Notes: generated by a model not told the origin, from the sequence alone. DNA of 64,000 nt from Serripes groenlandicus (GCA_031761405.1 JASEVX010000111.1:255501-319500), one strand, 5' to 3'. Shown: positions 35,521-47,992, counted from the stretch's first letter. Program-made: numbers and translations.

Positions 35521-35712
35521 TGAATTGATTGATTGATTGAATGGGGTTTAACGCCATTTTTAACAATTTCTCAGTTATATCACGGCGGCCAGTTCTCCTA
35601 CTCATGCATTTCCTGGTTTTCTCACACCAGTACTCCACACAACAATCTTCCCAAGCAACTGGCTGCTTTTTCACATAGACTTAGCCCATTGGTGGAAGAC
35701 GAATGACGCAAT
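35521..35712 (-). mobile_element. truncated SINE
   Basis: TTGATTGATTGAATGGGGTT + TAACGCC and ATATCACGGCGGCCAGTTCT; the head is missing. Counterpart of 3285-3465. Confidence 0.6.
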
Positions 35713-36432
35713 CATGAATTGAAAATGAACTGTAAATATAGTTCAGAACGGCAGATATTTTAAAAATCATTTATTTTAAGTCACTCTTTTACATGATGTT
35801 TAATGATGCACAGATAATAAAAATGCGCTTGTTTTTCAGGAATTATCTTTATACATATAATATTGTCACGCTGATTAATCAACCTACTTTTGAGGTATAC
35901 CACTCTTTAATACGGATTAAGATAAAGTGGCTGTTTATTACAACACATGTCAACCCTTTAACCAGACTTTCTGTAGATGACTTTCAACTGTATTTCAGTT
36001 AGATCATGGTATTGTATTGTTAAGTAACCAATACTCAAGATTTTATTTACCCTGACACGATAACATATATTTTACCGCATCTATTAGCGCATAGGATGGG
36101 ACCAATTAATACTTTTTTTTAAAGTGTTTGGTATGCCGGGAAACTATTGTGCCCTTTTACCACATACAGACGCTGTCGACGCCTCTACAGCAGATGACTT
36201 ATGAAAACATTGTGACAAAATGTAAAATTTCTCATGTTTTAAACTTTATTCAATATTGATTGATTCATTGGGGCTTAACGCGGTATTCAACTATTGTTCA
36301 GTATATCACGGGTGACAGTTCACGTACTTAAGCTACCAGTTCTACTTACAACATACATCAAAAGTAGCTGGCTGCTTTTCCAAATTGACTGTTAGCCCAT
36401 TGGTGAAACACGAGTGACGTTTCGTCAAACTT

Positions 36433-36954
36433 ATATAATGAAGTAACGTCAATTCAAAGACCTTATATAATACAGAGTTTTAATCTTACCTTTTCACACC
36501 TTAATATTTGGAGACACACAACTACGTACAGGTGAGGTGTCATCATTCTGTATATACAGTATCCGTTCATGTGGCATCACGACACTCGAATATCACAGGT
36601 ATTTTCGATCTACAAGTAACTTTGTCGTTCATTTAACCGAAAGTCACTTGTCAGACTTTGACATCATAACGTTTGTACATAATCTAGTGGCCTAATCAAA
36701 GTGACACACATTGCAAAATAGATGGGGTGGAGGTCACCGGATGTTATTTTTCTTTATTTTGTAGTAAATGAAAGAAAATGACCAAAAATGAAGGAAATGA
36801 TGAATCATATTTTGGACTGTATTGTGTTCTATTGAAAACTTTTCGAAACAAACATAAAATAGAACGAACAATTTTATTTTCGTAAGAAAATATGACACTT
36901 ATTTATACATAAAACATAGGGCCTAGTCTTTCAACACGCAGACAAAATGAATTC
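36433..36954. other. no gene recognised
   Basis: AT-rich sequence with no exon, repeat family or strong structure that I can name. Confidence 0.4.
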
Positions 36955-37320
36955 AAGTTTCCACGAATATGTTCGCCGACATTATTGTGACTTGATATTT
37001 TTAGCACAATCGATCGTTAGTAGCAAATTGTATTACGAAAATGATCATATTAATAATATTTGTTACATTCTAATTTAATCGGATACTTGAGTGTCTTATA
37101 AAACAAAAGTTTAGTATACAAATATGACTTTAAATGAAATAGTTTCGTAAAATAATCATCGGGTGGTTGTTGCAACCATTCAATGAGCGAATGATTGGAT
37201 TTTTGCATTCATTATGATTGTTTCGTTCCGCTCATAAAGCGTTCCAACTTCGTTCCAACCTCGCTCACGATCCAATCACGTTCCGCTCAGATTGTCAATT
37301 TCATGATGTTCTTAACTGTA
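36955..37320. mobile_element. truncated copy of the 12.66-kb TIR element
   Basis: Shares TAGCAAATTGTATTACGAAA, AATGATCATATTAATAATAT and the right end TTTCATGATGTTCTTAACTG. The left end is missing. Confidence 0.6.
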
Positions 37321-37829
37321 GCCCTGGGCGGTCTGAACCTAGTAACCGAAAACTTTAGCGTAAATTAGCCGGATTGACTGCCGAAAACTATATAGCCCTC
37401 TGCATACTCTGTTAGCAATATTATGTTTGTTTATGAGCAATTCTTGTCATTGAATTTTGACAAATAGAATTTAAACTAGAACTATCACAATAGTGATTAA
37501 GATACACCCAGAAATGTTTGGACTTATGAACAGCTTAATAGCAGATTTTATTTTAGAAAACTCTCAACTGTGATCTAGGCCTTGGATGTAGGTATGTGAT
37601 CACAATCATGACACATAGTCTCTGACATAATGACAAATGTTAGTGCCAAAAAAAAGAGTCCAAAATCCATTAAAAAAAAATAATTTTCAACCTTTGACGT
37701 TCAAATGTGGACTTTTAGTATAGTATCTAGGTCCTTAATCATTGATTAAAACACATTGTTGCATCATTGCAATCATTTGTGCAAAACAATTTGAAGCAAA
37801 CTTCAGCAATTTAGAAGATATCAATTAAT
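37321..37829. other. no gene recognised
   Basis: Starts TAGCCCTGGGCGGTCTGAAC, which might be a transposon end, but no partner was found. Otherwise featureless. Confidence 0.35.
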
Positions 37830-38400
37830 TTATCAGAGCGCTAAGGTTTCTAACACACCAAGTATGTTGCCTTGCCCCTGGGCTTGCCCCTGGGCTTGCC
37901 CCTGGGCTAAGCAGGGGCAGCACAGGCATGAATTTGTCAAGTGGCAAGGTCCATTGAAGAAATGTGTGTGTAAATATATGACGCATAATATACCAGCAAG
38001 GAAACAGAAAATATAGGCCATTTACCTGAGCACTAAGGTTTCGAACACTTCACGTATATGACCTTGACCCTGTGTTTTTGCAGGGGCGTCATGCACATGG
38101 AATTGTCACTTAGCAATAGAGACTCCTTGAAAGAATGCATATGTGAAATGTAAAGCAGAATTGAGGAAGGAAACAGAAAATATAGGCCATTTATCTGAGC
38201 ATCAAGAATATGTATAACCTTGACCATGTGCTCAGTTTGGCTGTCAAGGATGTAGATTTATCACATGGCTGTACATAGCCTTTAAAGGACCCTTGGAGCA
38301 ATGCAAGTGTGAAATATGAAGCAGATCCGAGGAAGGTGCACTAAAAACATTGTGTGATGTCACGAAATAGCATCTCTTGACTTTTGTCCTGGGTATGCCA
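37830..38400. repeat. degenerate tandem repeat, about 165-bp units
   Basis: GGAAACAGAAAATATAGGCC occurs at about 38000 and 38169; a third unit is more diverged. The first unit has a triplicated TGCCCCTGGGCT. Core of an element without visible ends. Confidence 0.5.
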
Positions 38401-38565
38401 TTACTTGTAAACAAGAGTTATTGGTTTTGTACCTAGGTCAAAGCACTACCCAATTCAATTCGATACCTGGCTACACAAGTATATTGTACCTGTGTCATAG
38501 GAAATTCTCCCCCTGAAAATCATATTTTTTTTCATTTAAGAAACAGAGAATAAAAAGCTTCTTAC

Positions 38566-38669
38566 CAGAGTAGTGTGGACCATCTTCACCACATACAATT
38601 GTAGTAATCTCTGTGGAACTATAGCCACCTCATTTCCACTCATTTTCTTCAAGAAAGATTTAACCTCAT
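38566..38669 (-). CDS. unrecognised gene, exon c
   Basis: 104 nt. Starts AT to complete a GAT codon from exon b. Encodes EVKSFLKKMSGNEVAIVPQR and LLQLYVVKMVHTTL, ending in phase 0 at GTAAGA. Confidence 0.6.
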
Positions 38670-41600
38670 CTGGAAAACAACGGAGGTAACACAAGCATAA
38701 ATAATGACCACAAGTTAAAAGCTTGTATAAACAGCCTGCTCTTTATAGCAAACAGTACATAATAGATGACAAAGCAATGTGTGTATATACATGTTATTAC
38801 CATGGCTATTAAAAGAAAAAAAACACTGGTGCCTCTGGTAGATGTACCTCTCATGAATAACTTATACATGTTACTGTTGTGGGGACATTAATCTTTAAAT
38901 TCAGAAGAACAGCTCAAAATGGCAATGAGAGAGTAAATACTAGTAGTGTTTTCCGTTGAACAACATGGTTATGTACAAATGGTCGACTGGGCAGAATAAG
39001 TACTGAATCAGGTCAAAGGGAAGTAAATCGGATTGGCTTGCCGGGCAGACAATTTTGTCCAGGGAATTTCAGATGAATATATAAGACTGAGGTTGGCTCC
39101 AATTGGACAATAATGATTTTGTTGAAAGTTGAAAGTGATTTTCATAAAGTTGAATAACCTCTGACTGATTTATAACCAAAATAGTGTTTGCTTTTAGCTA
39201 TGTTGACACTCTAATAGCCATTTTCAGAACATGCTGTATTTTCTGAAATTGAAAGTAAAATTCAGTGCGGGATAAGGGTGACCTTTGATTTGACCTCCTA
39301 GGTCTGTCAAACAAGAGGCCCATGAGGGCCTATGCTCTACTGGCATTGATCTGGCTTGTTTCAAAAGGAACCAATATGTCATCAATATTCAAATACCATC
39401 TAAGTTTGGTGAAGATCAGATAGTAAATGGAAGCTCTATTGTGTTCACAAGCTGTATTATAGCAATTTTGACAATTTCAAGGGCCATAATTCAGCCATGC
39501 ATGGGTAGATCTGGCCGTTTTTTAGAAATGAACCAAACTCTCATGGATATCTAACTACTGTATAAGTTTGATTGAGATACAATCAAAAATAAGGATAGTA
39601 TCATGTTAACAAGCCCTATTATAGCAATTTTGACAATTTCAAGGGCCATAATTCAGTCATGCATGGGGCGGATCTGGCTTGTTTTCGAAAGGAATCAAGC
39701 TCTCATGGATATCTAACTACTGTATAAGTTTGGTTGAGATACAATCAAAAGTGAAGACTGTATCGTGTTAACAAGCTCTTTTATAGCAATTTTGACCATT
39801 TCAAGGGCCATAATCCAGTCATGCATCGGCAGATCTGGCTGGTTTTCGAAAGAAACCGAGCTCTCATGGATATCTAACTACTGTATAAGTTTGGTTGAGA
39901 TACAATTAAAAGTGAAGACTGTATCGTGTTAACAAGAAATTGTTTACAGACGGACGCATGCACGCACGACGGACAAATCGCCACGACATAAGCCCTTCTG
40001 GCCTTTGGCCAGTAGAGCTAAAAACGGTGAACATGTGGGTTTGTTTTGCTTTTTTGGTAGTTCTAAGAATGAACTTTAGTTTGATATAGGAATATGTGTT
40101 AATTCCTTTGCTAGTAACCCATAACGCTATAATGGTCGCCTATGGAAAATGATTTACTTCCCTTTGACCTAAAGCAAGAATTCTGTTTTGGTAGTAATTT
40201 TCATTGTCGCTACTTTTGGGTTAGGTACTTTGCCCGTTAGCGGACAAAACTTTCAGACAAGCTCATTTAACCTGTCAGCAATGAAATACTGTGTGAAAAC
40301 ATAGAAACCAACCCACAAAAACATCTCAGAGGCTCAGAGCAAGTATGGAGGGCTTCAATCAATGAAGGTATTGTTTTTGTTCTCTGTCAGACTGGGGTAG
40401 AATGCTAAAACAATAACCTGGGAATCTTGTGATGTGAGCCACATATACAGCAACATATATGACCAGGTACTTTACCTTTCTCTCAAACATATGCCATGTC
40501 ATGCACCTTCAGCCAATGACCTGTGGGAACATTTTGGAAAAAGGAGCAATTTCATTTTGTTCACATCAATTTATTTTTACTAAAAACTGGGTTTTGGTCT
40601 ATTTTTAACATATTCTTGATTGATTTCAACGGATATACATGCAAAGGAATTCTTGCTTAACCTAAGTCTTTCATTTAGAGTGTTCAAATGCCAAAAACAG
40701 CTGTAGATTTTGACTGAACCATAACACTTTTACAGTTACCTCCCTTTTATGATTTCCAAATTCGGCCTGATGAGGTTAAATTGAAGCCTTTTCAAGTGAA
40801 AATGTCTTGCATATTCTTGTTGGAGTATAAGATACATTATTTTGGTACTGCGTGGCAGGAAAAAAAGGGCCATTGGATATCTGCGACAAATGTAAATTCC
40901 TCCGCTAGGTCCATTTTGATTAAAATCTGCCGTGTTCATTGCATCCGGAAAACTTCCATGACTGCGAGCGGTTGGTTGCCCCATTTAGCAGTAGAAATGT
41001 ATTGGATCTACGCAATTTGCACCTTTTCCAAGACCCCTTTTCCTGTGTCATTTCTGATAAATCAACCAGATTTTTGTGTTGAAACCCTAATTTTGCCAAA
41101 AATTGGGATTTTTGTGTGCACATTTCTGTGTATCTTGAATGTGTCCTAGAGGCCTCCTTACTATCAAATGAGTTTATGCTGCAATAGAAACAATCTTTTC
41201 TTTCCAGGTTATTACAGCAAAGCACGCTTATATTGGCATATTTAAGGATTTTTAACTTCGCACCCTTGCCTTTTATAGTCATAAAAAATAAGAGATAAAG
41301 GTGTTCAGTTGTGTATATCAGTGTTATTTCAATGTAATTTTGTGGCATGAAGCAGTTCTGCTTCCATGTGAAACAAAATCAGGCCAAAACAGAATTTTAT
41401 TTGAGAAATATCATCAAAATGTTGTTTTTTCAAGCAGAAAAAAGGTGTCAAGCCATTAAATTTTCATAAAAAATAAGAAAGATTGAAATTGTATATCAAA
41501 TCAATCCATTGACATGTTGAGTACACCCTTAGAAAGTGAAAACCATCATAAACTACTATCTAGCATGATATTTTATGACTAAAATTAAATACTGAAAACA

Positions 41601-43153
41601 TTTCATTTTAACTCAAGAAAGGTATCCATTTGTGAGCTAAAAGCACAGTACAGCTAGTGTAAAGGGTAATTGCCATATTTGCCTAACTGTCGAACCGAAC
41701 GGATCGAAAACTTTGTACATTATTCCGCAATAGGCAGTCGTAAACTGAATTGTTATCATCATGCGATTTATCAAAAAAAGTAATTCTATTTAGGTCAAAG
41801 GGAAGTAAATCGGATCGGCTTGCCGGGCAGACAATTTTGTCCAGGGAATTTCAGATGAATATATAAGACTGAGGTTGGCTCCCATTGGACAATAATGATT
41901 TTGTTGAAAGTTGAAAGTGATTTTCATAAAGTTGTATAACCTCTGACTGATTTATAACCAAAATAGTGTTTGCTTTTAGCTATTTTGACACTCTAATAGC
42001 CATTTTCAGAACATGCTGTATTTTCTGAAATTGAAAGTAAAATTCAGTGCGGGATACGGGCGACCTTTGATTTGACCTCCTAGCTCTGTCAAAAAACGGT
42101 GAACATGTGGGTTTGTTTTGCTTTTTTGGTAGTTCTAAGAATGAACTTTAGTTTGATATAGGAATATGTGTTAATTCATTTGCTAGTAACGAACCATAAC
42201 CCATAACGCTATAATGGTCGCCTATGGAAAATGATTTACTTCCCTTTGACCATCAGTAGGTGGGGCTGACATTAAAACATCCTAAGCAGGTGTCATATGT
42301 CCTGATAACACAAGTAAATCACTCATCCATATTCCCTTTGTTTACACCCCTTGTATCAAGCAGGACTTACTGTAGAATATTCTCAGAAGCAGAAGTATTG
42401 TTAATATAGAGAACACAGTGACCATAAGCAAAGAACAGTTCAGTCATTAATTTACCTGTAGTGAGATTATCAAAGGTATTGCCATGCATTTGATAATCAA
42501 ATGGAGTAAACATCTCTGAAATTGCCCAATCTCCAAAGTCGCAGACACCTGATAAAACAGACTCCTCCTAAAAAAGTAAAATATAACCAGATTATTTTAT
42601 GAAAACTTTTGATAAGATACTTTTTAACTTCAGTTCTGAACTGTACACCAGGGCTTTGGAATATGGACCATTATATTATATAATATGACACACTAGACTA
42701 CTTAAAGTTTTCTTTCCAATTAACACAAGGCTATTTAGTCATATATCTTTTAGCCATGGACCATGTATCTGTATTATACAGGAGGCTAAGAACTTTCTGC
42801 TGTGATGGCGTTAATCTATTATTTTCACAAACTACAAACTACTACTAACCATAATCCAGAGGACAACCTTCTATATATTCAGCACACATACTTTAAACAA
42901 TGCACAATTGCTCCTCTCTGTCAGTTGAAAAGTTGGTGTGTGTACTATTTTTCATTGACTGCCAAAGTGTTTAATTCATATATAATTACCAGATTCTGCA
43001 CCTGCCCTTGTTCAATGGAATCATCTATCCAGTTGCTTCCCACTATAGTAACCTGTCTACCTAGTAGTGCAATGAACAGTTTTTGGAAATCAACAGAGGC
43101 CATGCAATCCAGAGCCTGTTTTAGGCTATATATGACCCCTTTTTGGATTGCCC
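38566..43153 (-). CDS. unrecognised protein, three phase-matched exons
   Basis: Three minus-strand exons: 43153-42990, 42567-42456 and 38669-38566. Donors are CTG|GTAATT, G|GTAAAT and CTG|GTAAGA; acceptors are ATTTTAG, TTTTTTAG and TTTTCCAG, and the phases agree (0/0 then 1/1). The encoded 108 or so residues include YSLKQALDCMASVDFQKLFI, LLGRQVTIVGSNWIDDSIEQ, SGVCDFGDWAISEMFTPFDY and EVKSFLKKMSGNEVAIVPQR. I do not recognise the family. The first exon found starts in phase 2, so there must be an upstream exon above 43153, which would lie inside the oppositely oriented SWIM/MULE gene region; no downstream exon was found either. The 3.8-kb second intron holds a filled and an empty copy of the 39.0/41.8-kb TIR element. 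Confidence 0.55.
39012..40180. mobile_element. TIR MITE, filled copy
   Basis: Left AGGTCAAAGGGAAGTAAATC, right GATTTACTTCCCTTTGACCT: perfect 20-bp inverted ends. An H2 element sits inside at 39312-40021. The empty copy is at 41793-42252. Confidence 0.8.
39312..40021 (+). mobile_element. H2 hairpin-ended element
   Basis: 5' CAAGAGGCCCATGAGGGCCT then ATGCTCTACTGG; core units of about 160 bp (landmark CAAGGGCCATAATTCAGTCA); GACGGACGCATGCACGCACG tract; 3' CTTCTGGCCTTTGGCCAGTA + GAGCTAA. CTCTACTGG near the 5' end pairs with CCAGTAGAG at the 3' end. Confidence 0.75.
40181..41792. other. no supported gene; both strands partly open
   Basis: 40781-41149 (+) and 40920-41348 (-) are open for 122 and 142 codons and overlap. 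Neither has splice context, low-complexity-free domains or a recognised motif. A CTGATGAGG / ATCAGGCC pair hints at an old element. Confidence 0.35.
41793..42252. mobile_element. TIR MITE, empty copy
   Basis: Same ends as 39012 and very similar throughout. At the site where H2 sits in the other copy it reads CTGTCAAAAAACGGTGAAC without an insertion. Confidence 0.8.
42456..42567 (-). CDS. unrecognised gene, exon b
   Basis: 112 nt. Encodes EESVLSGVCDFGDWAISEMF and TPFDYQMHGNTFDNLTT, ending in phase 1. Confidence 0.6.
42990..43153 (-). CDS. unrecognised gene, exon a
   Basis: 164 nt. Encodes AIQKGVIYSLKQALDCMASV and FQKLFIALLGRQVTIVGSNW. Splice signals are present on both sides. Confidence 0.55.
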
Positions 43154-43185
43154 CTAAAATACCCATTGAGTCAATGTTAACTTAA

Positions 43186-43475
43186 AACAAGAAATGTGTC
43201 TATCGAACGTGAATGCCACCGGTGGCATATTTCAGTAATAGACACAAACTTCCGAAATTGTCAAGTATTTTCATGATCCCTGCTGTCAGTCAGATGTCAT
43301 CGTAATGATTGGGAAATTTTTGGATAAATAACCCTAGCATACGCCTTTAAACCAAATGGAAATGGCTTTGTCAAAATTGATTGTGAAGAGATATATTCAT
43401 AGTTCTAATACATTATACCCCCCGAAAAACGAAGGAGTCACCCTGTGGTCGGTTGGTGCGTTACAATTTTCCTTG
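43186..43475. repeat. fragments of hairpin-ended repeats
   Basis: AACAAGAAATGTGTCTATCG with a GCCACCGGTGGC hairpin (43186-43250) looks like another 5' end; ATACCCCCCGAAAAACGAAG + GAGTCACC (about 43418-43444) is an inverted H3 3' end. Confidence 0.45.
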
Positions 43476-43650
43476 TCTGGAGAATAACTTTAAAACTACA
43501 AGATGGAATTTAATAAAATTTCATACAATGATACAACAGTGAGAGAAAGTGCAATGTACAGGAACCGTAACTCTATTTTACCTTTCTATTCAGTATATTA
43601 AGGACTCGACAATGACTGCTTGTTACAAATGTGTCACTTATCCTTTTCAG

Positions 43651-43781
43651 ATACAGATGTATCAAAGAAACATGTTGCTTGGCTGGAGAATGGATATCCC
43701 TTTATACTTCTTGGGAAGAAGGTATTAGAGTGTCACCATGGAAAAGACAGGAACGGGACGCACAAAGAGAAAAGCAAAATG
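43651..43781 (+). CDS. SWIM/MULE gene, exon with CARF-like core
   Basis: Acceptor ATCCTTTTCAG. Encodes KKHVAWLENGYPFILLGKK followed by VLECHHGKDRNGTHKEKSK, the conserved core of CARF-like proteins. The donor (ATG|GTTTGA) is weak; an earlier GTATTA at 43721 is possible but would lose ECHHG. Confidence 0.65.
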
Positions 43782-43865
43782 GTTTGAACAAATAATTTGT
43801 AATAAGCTATTTTTTGTCTAAAAATTGCAGAATGGTAATTTTCCCATGTGTTGCCTAAGGAATCC

Positions 43866-44050
43866 GTGATGTTTGAGTGGTAACCATAGGGAATTGAGAC
43901 CGGGTGTCCCGGGTCGATCCCAAGTCGTGGCATGAATGTCACGGTGGAGTGTATTTGAGCAAGGCACATTTTCTAACTTACTGGTTTGTTTACCCCGCGA
44001 TCATGATATAACTGAAATAATGTTGAAAACTGCGTAAAACCCCAATTAAA
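43866..44050 (+). mobile_element. tRNA-headed SINE, plus orientation
   Basis: A-box-like GTTTGAGTGGTAACC and B-box-like CGGGTCGATCCCAAG, then TTTGAGCAAGGCAC and the conserved tail GATATAACTGAAATAATGTT + GAAAACTGCGTAAAACCCC. Confidence 0.7.
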
Positions 44051-46050
44051 AACTTTCAGATGGAGGTTTATTGAAGTTAATTGCCCCAAACATTAAGGCA
44101 TTAAACAGCACATAAAAGTCCCGTTATATATACAAATTATCGCACATAAATGAAAATAAAAAACACAACGCGTGAAAAGGTTCATTTATCTTTATTCACC
44201 ACAGGTTACTTACACAATCTACTTCCCTTAGAAGAACACTTTTCTCATCATAGTTGTCTCCCTTACAAACCATGTAAATAGTCATTCCCTTTTTATTTCC
44301 CTTCTTTTATAAACTATTAACTGATACATATTAACACTTGAATGTTATGCTTTTCCTTCAAGTCTTCCACTAATTGTCAAGTACTGTTGCTATACACAAT
44401 ATAGGGGTCTTTTGAGAAAGAGCTACGATATTGCAACCCATCTCCGTTGTATGTAGATAGAGTATCTGCACTCGTCACACTCTATTCCGTTGCCGTCCTA
44501 CTGCCAGCCCATGTCATTCTTGAAAGTGCCCTCTCTTGAGCTTTCTGAATTATCAGAGGGCATCCAAATATAACTTTTATGACAACACTTATGAAGGGAT
44601 AAATTTTCGGGGAGTAAAAACTCTCTTCACCACAAAACTCTTACTTGCTTGTATCAACAATTATTTAAGACAACAGAGATAGAGAACAAAAACTGACTAG
44701 TCAATAATAATTTTCCCACATTTTCTTTACAAATAAATTACAAAACTTATGCTCGATTGATAATTAATTGCAGGATAATCGGGAACCTCATATACTTGGC
44801 TTGTCTGGATAAATGGACTAAGAACTAGTAATAACTTGGAAACGATGTGATATAAATGAAACATTGTTGAAAGCGACATTAAACAAAGCCTGAATGCATG
44901 TCACCTGTAAAACAAAACGGTGATTCTTATTATTTGTGTCTCGAAGATTTCAGCTGTTATGAATAATCCAACACAATTTTATGACATTGAAATTCAGCAT
45001 ATCTACCAAAGTAGATTTATCTAAAATATTATAATATACAAATTAAATATAATAACAAGTCTGTTATGATAATCCCCAATTCTGATCAATTATTCATTCA
45101 TCAAAAACTAAGTTTTCAAACATGTCATAACATTATTTCAAAAATAAAAAAAATAAAAGCTCATCATTCACCATCACATTAACTAAATATATTTTGTTGT
45201 CCATGCAAACAATAAAGACAGAAAGCTTAATCCTTTCCCTCATACAGACGCATTTTGACGCCTCTGGAGCTGACAACTTTTGTAAACCATCGTGGCAAAA
45301 GGAGAAATTTAGATTAGGGTTAGTTGACACGATAGGAAAATATTCAGAAAATAAGCAAATTTACAAACTTTAAAAATAAATTATTATGATATTTCTCGAT
45401 ATACTAACAGAAATGCTCCTTAAGTTACCTTATACATTGTCAAGTCATATCAGTTGTTTTACATCAAACAACACCTGCTCCTAAAGCATTGGACTCAATT
45501 AAACATCGGGTTAATGTATGTTTGTTCAAAGATAACTTAATGTCCTATAATGATTAGCCGTTTTATTTAGCAGTGTCATAACAACTTTTGAAAAATGAAA
45601 TCGCCTATACAGCAGTTACACATTTGTTACTTGACTATCACTCAGGTTATCATGTTAGGGCCATCTTGGCGAGAAGGCCCTGTTGCTTAATTGTTTACCA
45701 ATCTAAATCATGTTAACAGATTATAATAATAATAATAATAATAATAATAATGCTGCCGTGACATTTGCTTTGCAAAACAGTTTTCAAATGAGTCTTAACT
45801 TTCTTGGATTTCTGCTTTAAGTAGCTAATGGTTGGCCAAATCATCTTTGAGTTGAGACACACACAACTTAAGTGAACTAAGTGCTTTAATTCCATTATGG
45901 AGTGGCTGTTAATTTTCTCAGATTTTACCTTTCCATCAATTTTTTGGGTCAATTGCTACCGCAATATGTTACAATGATATTACTTATGTTTTGAAAAATA
46001 AATATATTTTATTTTTATACTTGTATTTTTTCATGTGCTACATCTTTAAT
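44051..46050. other. intronic AT-rich stretch
   Basis: A piggyBac-like MITE fragment at 45231-45320 (CTTAATCCTTTCCCTCATAC) and a (TAA)n microsatellite at about 45722-45750. No exon seen. Confidence 0.45.
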
Positions 46051-46051
46051 A

Positions 46052-46511
46052 ACTAGAAATATCACTGAAGGTGGTGAATACCCCCAGCTGATGCCTGACA
46101 ATATACCTATGTATGATAAATTCAAGGGGCCATAACTCATTTAAAAATAATTCCAGTGCAACACTCCGATGATATGCACAACTAGGCTTGGTATCAATAA
46201 TTCTTGTGAAGTTATATTAAATTCTGATCAAGGGTTGCTGAGAAATAGTGTTCACAAAATATGGACATATAATATTATGTAATATGTATGACAAATTCAA
46301 GGGGCCAAAACCAATTTAAAAATAATTCCAGTGCAACACGCCCACAATATGCACAACTAGGCTTGGTATCAATCATTCTTGTGAAGTTATATTGAATTCT
46401 GACAAAGTATTGCTGAGAAATAGTGTTCACAAGAAATGTCCACAGACTAACGGACCGACAAGCGTGACTCCTATATAGCCCCCATATACTATGTATCTAG
46501 GGGTATAATAA
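46052..46511 (+). mobile_element. H3 element
   Basis: Begins ACTAGAAATATCACTGAAGG and ends GTGACTCCTATATAGCCCCC ... GGGGTATAATAA. Two core units of about 190 bp (GTGCAACAC, GCACAACTAGGCTTGGTATC). In intron 1 of the SWIM/MULE gene, ending about 70 bases before the next exon. Confidence 0.6.
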
Positions 46512-46578
46512 ACATGTATGATGTAATAAGAAAACTCATACACTTTCCACTTTGTAAAACATTGATAACATATTTTAG

Positions 46579-46710
46579 GAAAAGAAAAATCCGGCTGTTG
46601 AACTGCACAGCTATTCCAGCACTGGACGGTTTTTGGCACAACCTAGTAAAAAGAAAGGATGTCCTGCCAAGGTGATCATGAAGGAAATTTTGTTTTTTCC
46701 GAATGTAGAG
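46579..46710 (+). CDS. SWIM/MULE gene, GCPAK exon
   Basis: 132 nt, phase 0 at both ends. Contains HSYSSTGRFLAQPSKKKGCP and AKVIMKEILFFP, the second part of the CARF-like region. Confidence 0.7.
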
Positions 46711-46798
46711 GTGAATATTTTCTTTAAATGTTTTTTTTAACAGCACAGCTAAGCCAACACTGGACGGTACCTGGCACATACTAGTAAACAAGAGGGCC

Positions 46799-47450
46799 AG
46801 ATCTCGATGGCCCTTAAATGGATCACCTGAATGATAGAAAAGTAATAGCAATTATTTAACTGCAAATATCTTGAAAAATTGGATCAGGAGTGCAAATGAA
46901 ACTGCAAGGAGTGGACACAGTTAAAGTAATAGTAAAATCAGTCAAGGTCATTCAAATTTTGTATCTTGAAATCTACAAAGAACTTTAATAATAAGAATGG
47001 AATTATAAAGTTTTGACATTTTTCACCTTTCCTGATGCCATCTTGCTGCCCTGTTTTTTCAACAATATCAATAAGGCTTAGACAGTTTTATAGAGGGTCA
47101 CTCAAAGATCATTTCTACCAAATTATCTTGGAATAGGACAAGCAGATTATGGAGGAAAAGGATTTTTTAGTTTTGGGTATTTTTCTCACTTTTTGATGAT
47201 GCAGCAACCAAAGTTCTACACAGAATGTAATTCTTTGAACCACTTTGAAAGTAAACCAGCAAAGGAACGTTCCTGTGAAGTTAGTTGAAATTGATCCAGT
47301 GGAATGGTTGGGGTTGATTACGGCTTGAAAAAAATAAGTAGAGGATCACTGAAGTAAGATTCCTATTCAATTTTCTTACAATCAGACAAGCACTTTGAAA
47401 AAAAAATGGAATTATCAAATTTTGTCAATTTGCCCCTTTTCTGTCAATCA
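46799..47450 (+). mobile_element. H1b-type element, 3' truncated
   Basis: 5' CAAGAGGGCCAGATCTCGAT + GGCCC, then GGATCACCTGAATGATAG as in H1b. Decayed cores; no 3' end. Confidence 0.55.
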
Positions 47451-47688
47451 AGGTCAGGGATCAAATCCTGGTCCGTGTTCTGGATTTTTCTGATGTTTGT
47501 TAAGTGTCTCAAACTCAACAAGAGGTAAAGTACTGGTCCTTTCCAGAAAAAGTGTCTTTTATCTTCACCTGTCATATTATTGTACACAAGATAGTGTACA
47601 CTATCAAATGGGCCTATAGAAGCTTAAAAGCTTTTGTTCAATTAAAGCAATTAGTCTTTATAATTATAAGTTTATTATGTTTTTCTAG

Positions 47689-47817
47689 GTTGGTACCTGT
47701 AAGAGTAGCAGAGCTAGGGCGAGTGCTGCTTTACGCAATTCTTTGGAAAATGGAGTAAAAAAATTCATGCTCATTCTACCAGAAATATCCAACCATGAGA
47801 ACCATTCTATCGGACAA
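47689..47817 (+). CDS. SWIM/MULE gene, exon 3
   Basis: 129 nt, phase 0 at both ends, acceptor TTTTTCTAG and donor CAA|GTAAGT. Encodes CKSSRARASAALRNSLENG and KKFMLILPEISNHENH. Confidence 0.65.
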
Positions 47818-47992
47818 GTAAGTTTGTATAAAAATTTAAATGTACCCCCATTACAACCTGAACACACACAACAGCAATTAAAACAATAACATTTTTAATT
47901 TTAAATTCCTCTTAAATGACTTAAAAGAAATGCCACTGTAATAAGAAGTTAATCTAGTTCACTTCTTATGCGGGGGATTCAGCCTCCATATA

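Larger units (their letters stand above)
34639..36432. repeat. 1.8-kb dispersed duplication, copy 2
   Basis: Same block as 2328-4155. It carries the open BEN-like exon and SINE pieces at 35521-35712 and about 36255-36432. Confidence 0.7.

Noticed and set aside
40781..41348. Two overlapping ORFs (122 codons plus, 142 codons minus)
   Set aside because: Both strands are open together, composition is untypical of protein, and no motif or splice context was found. Probably an old repeat.
43733..43969. Minus-strand ORF of 78 codons
   Set aside because: Antisense of the tRNA-headed SINE and of the ECHHG exon.
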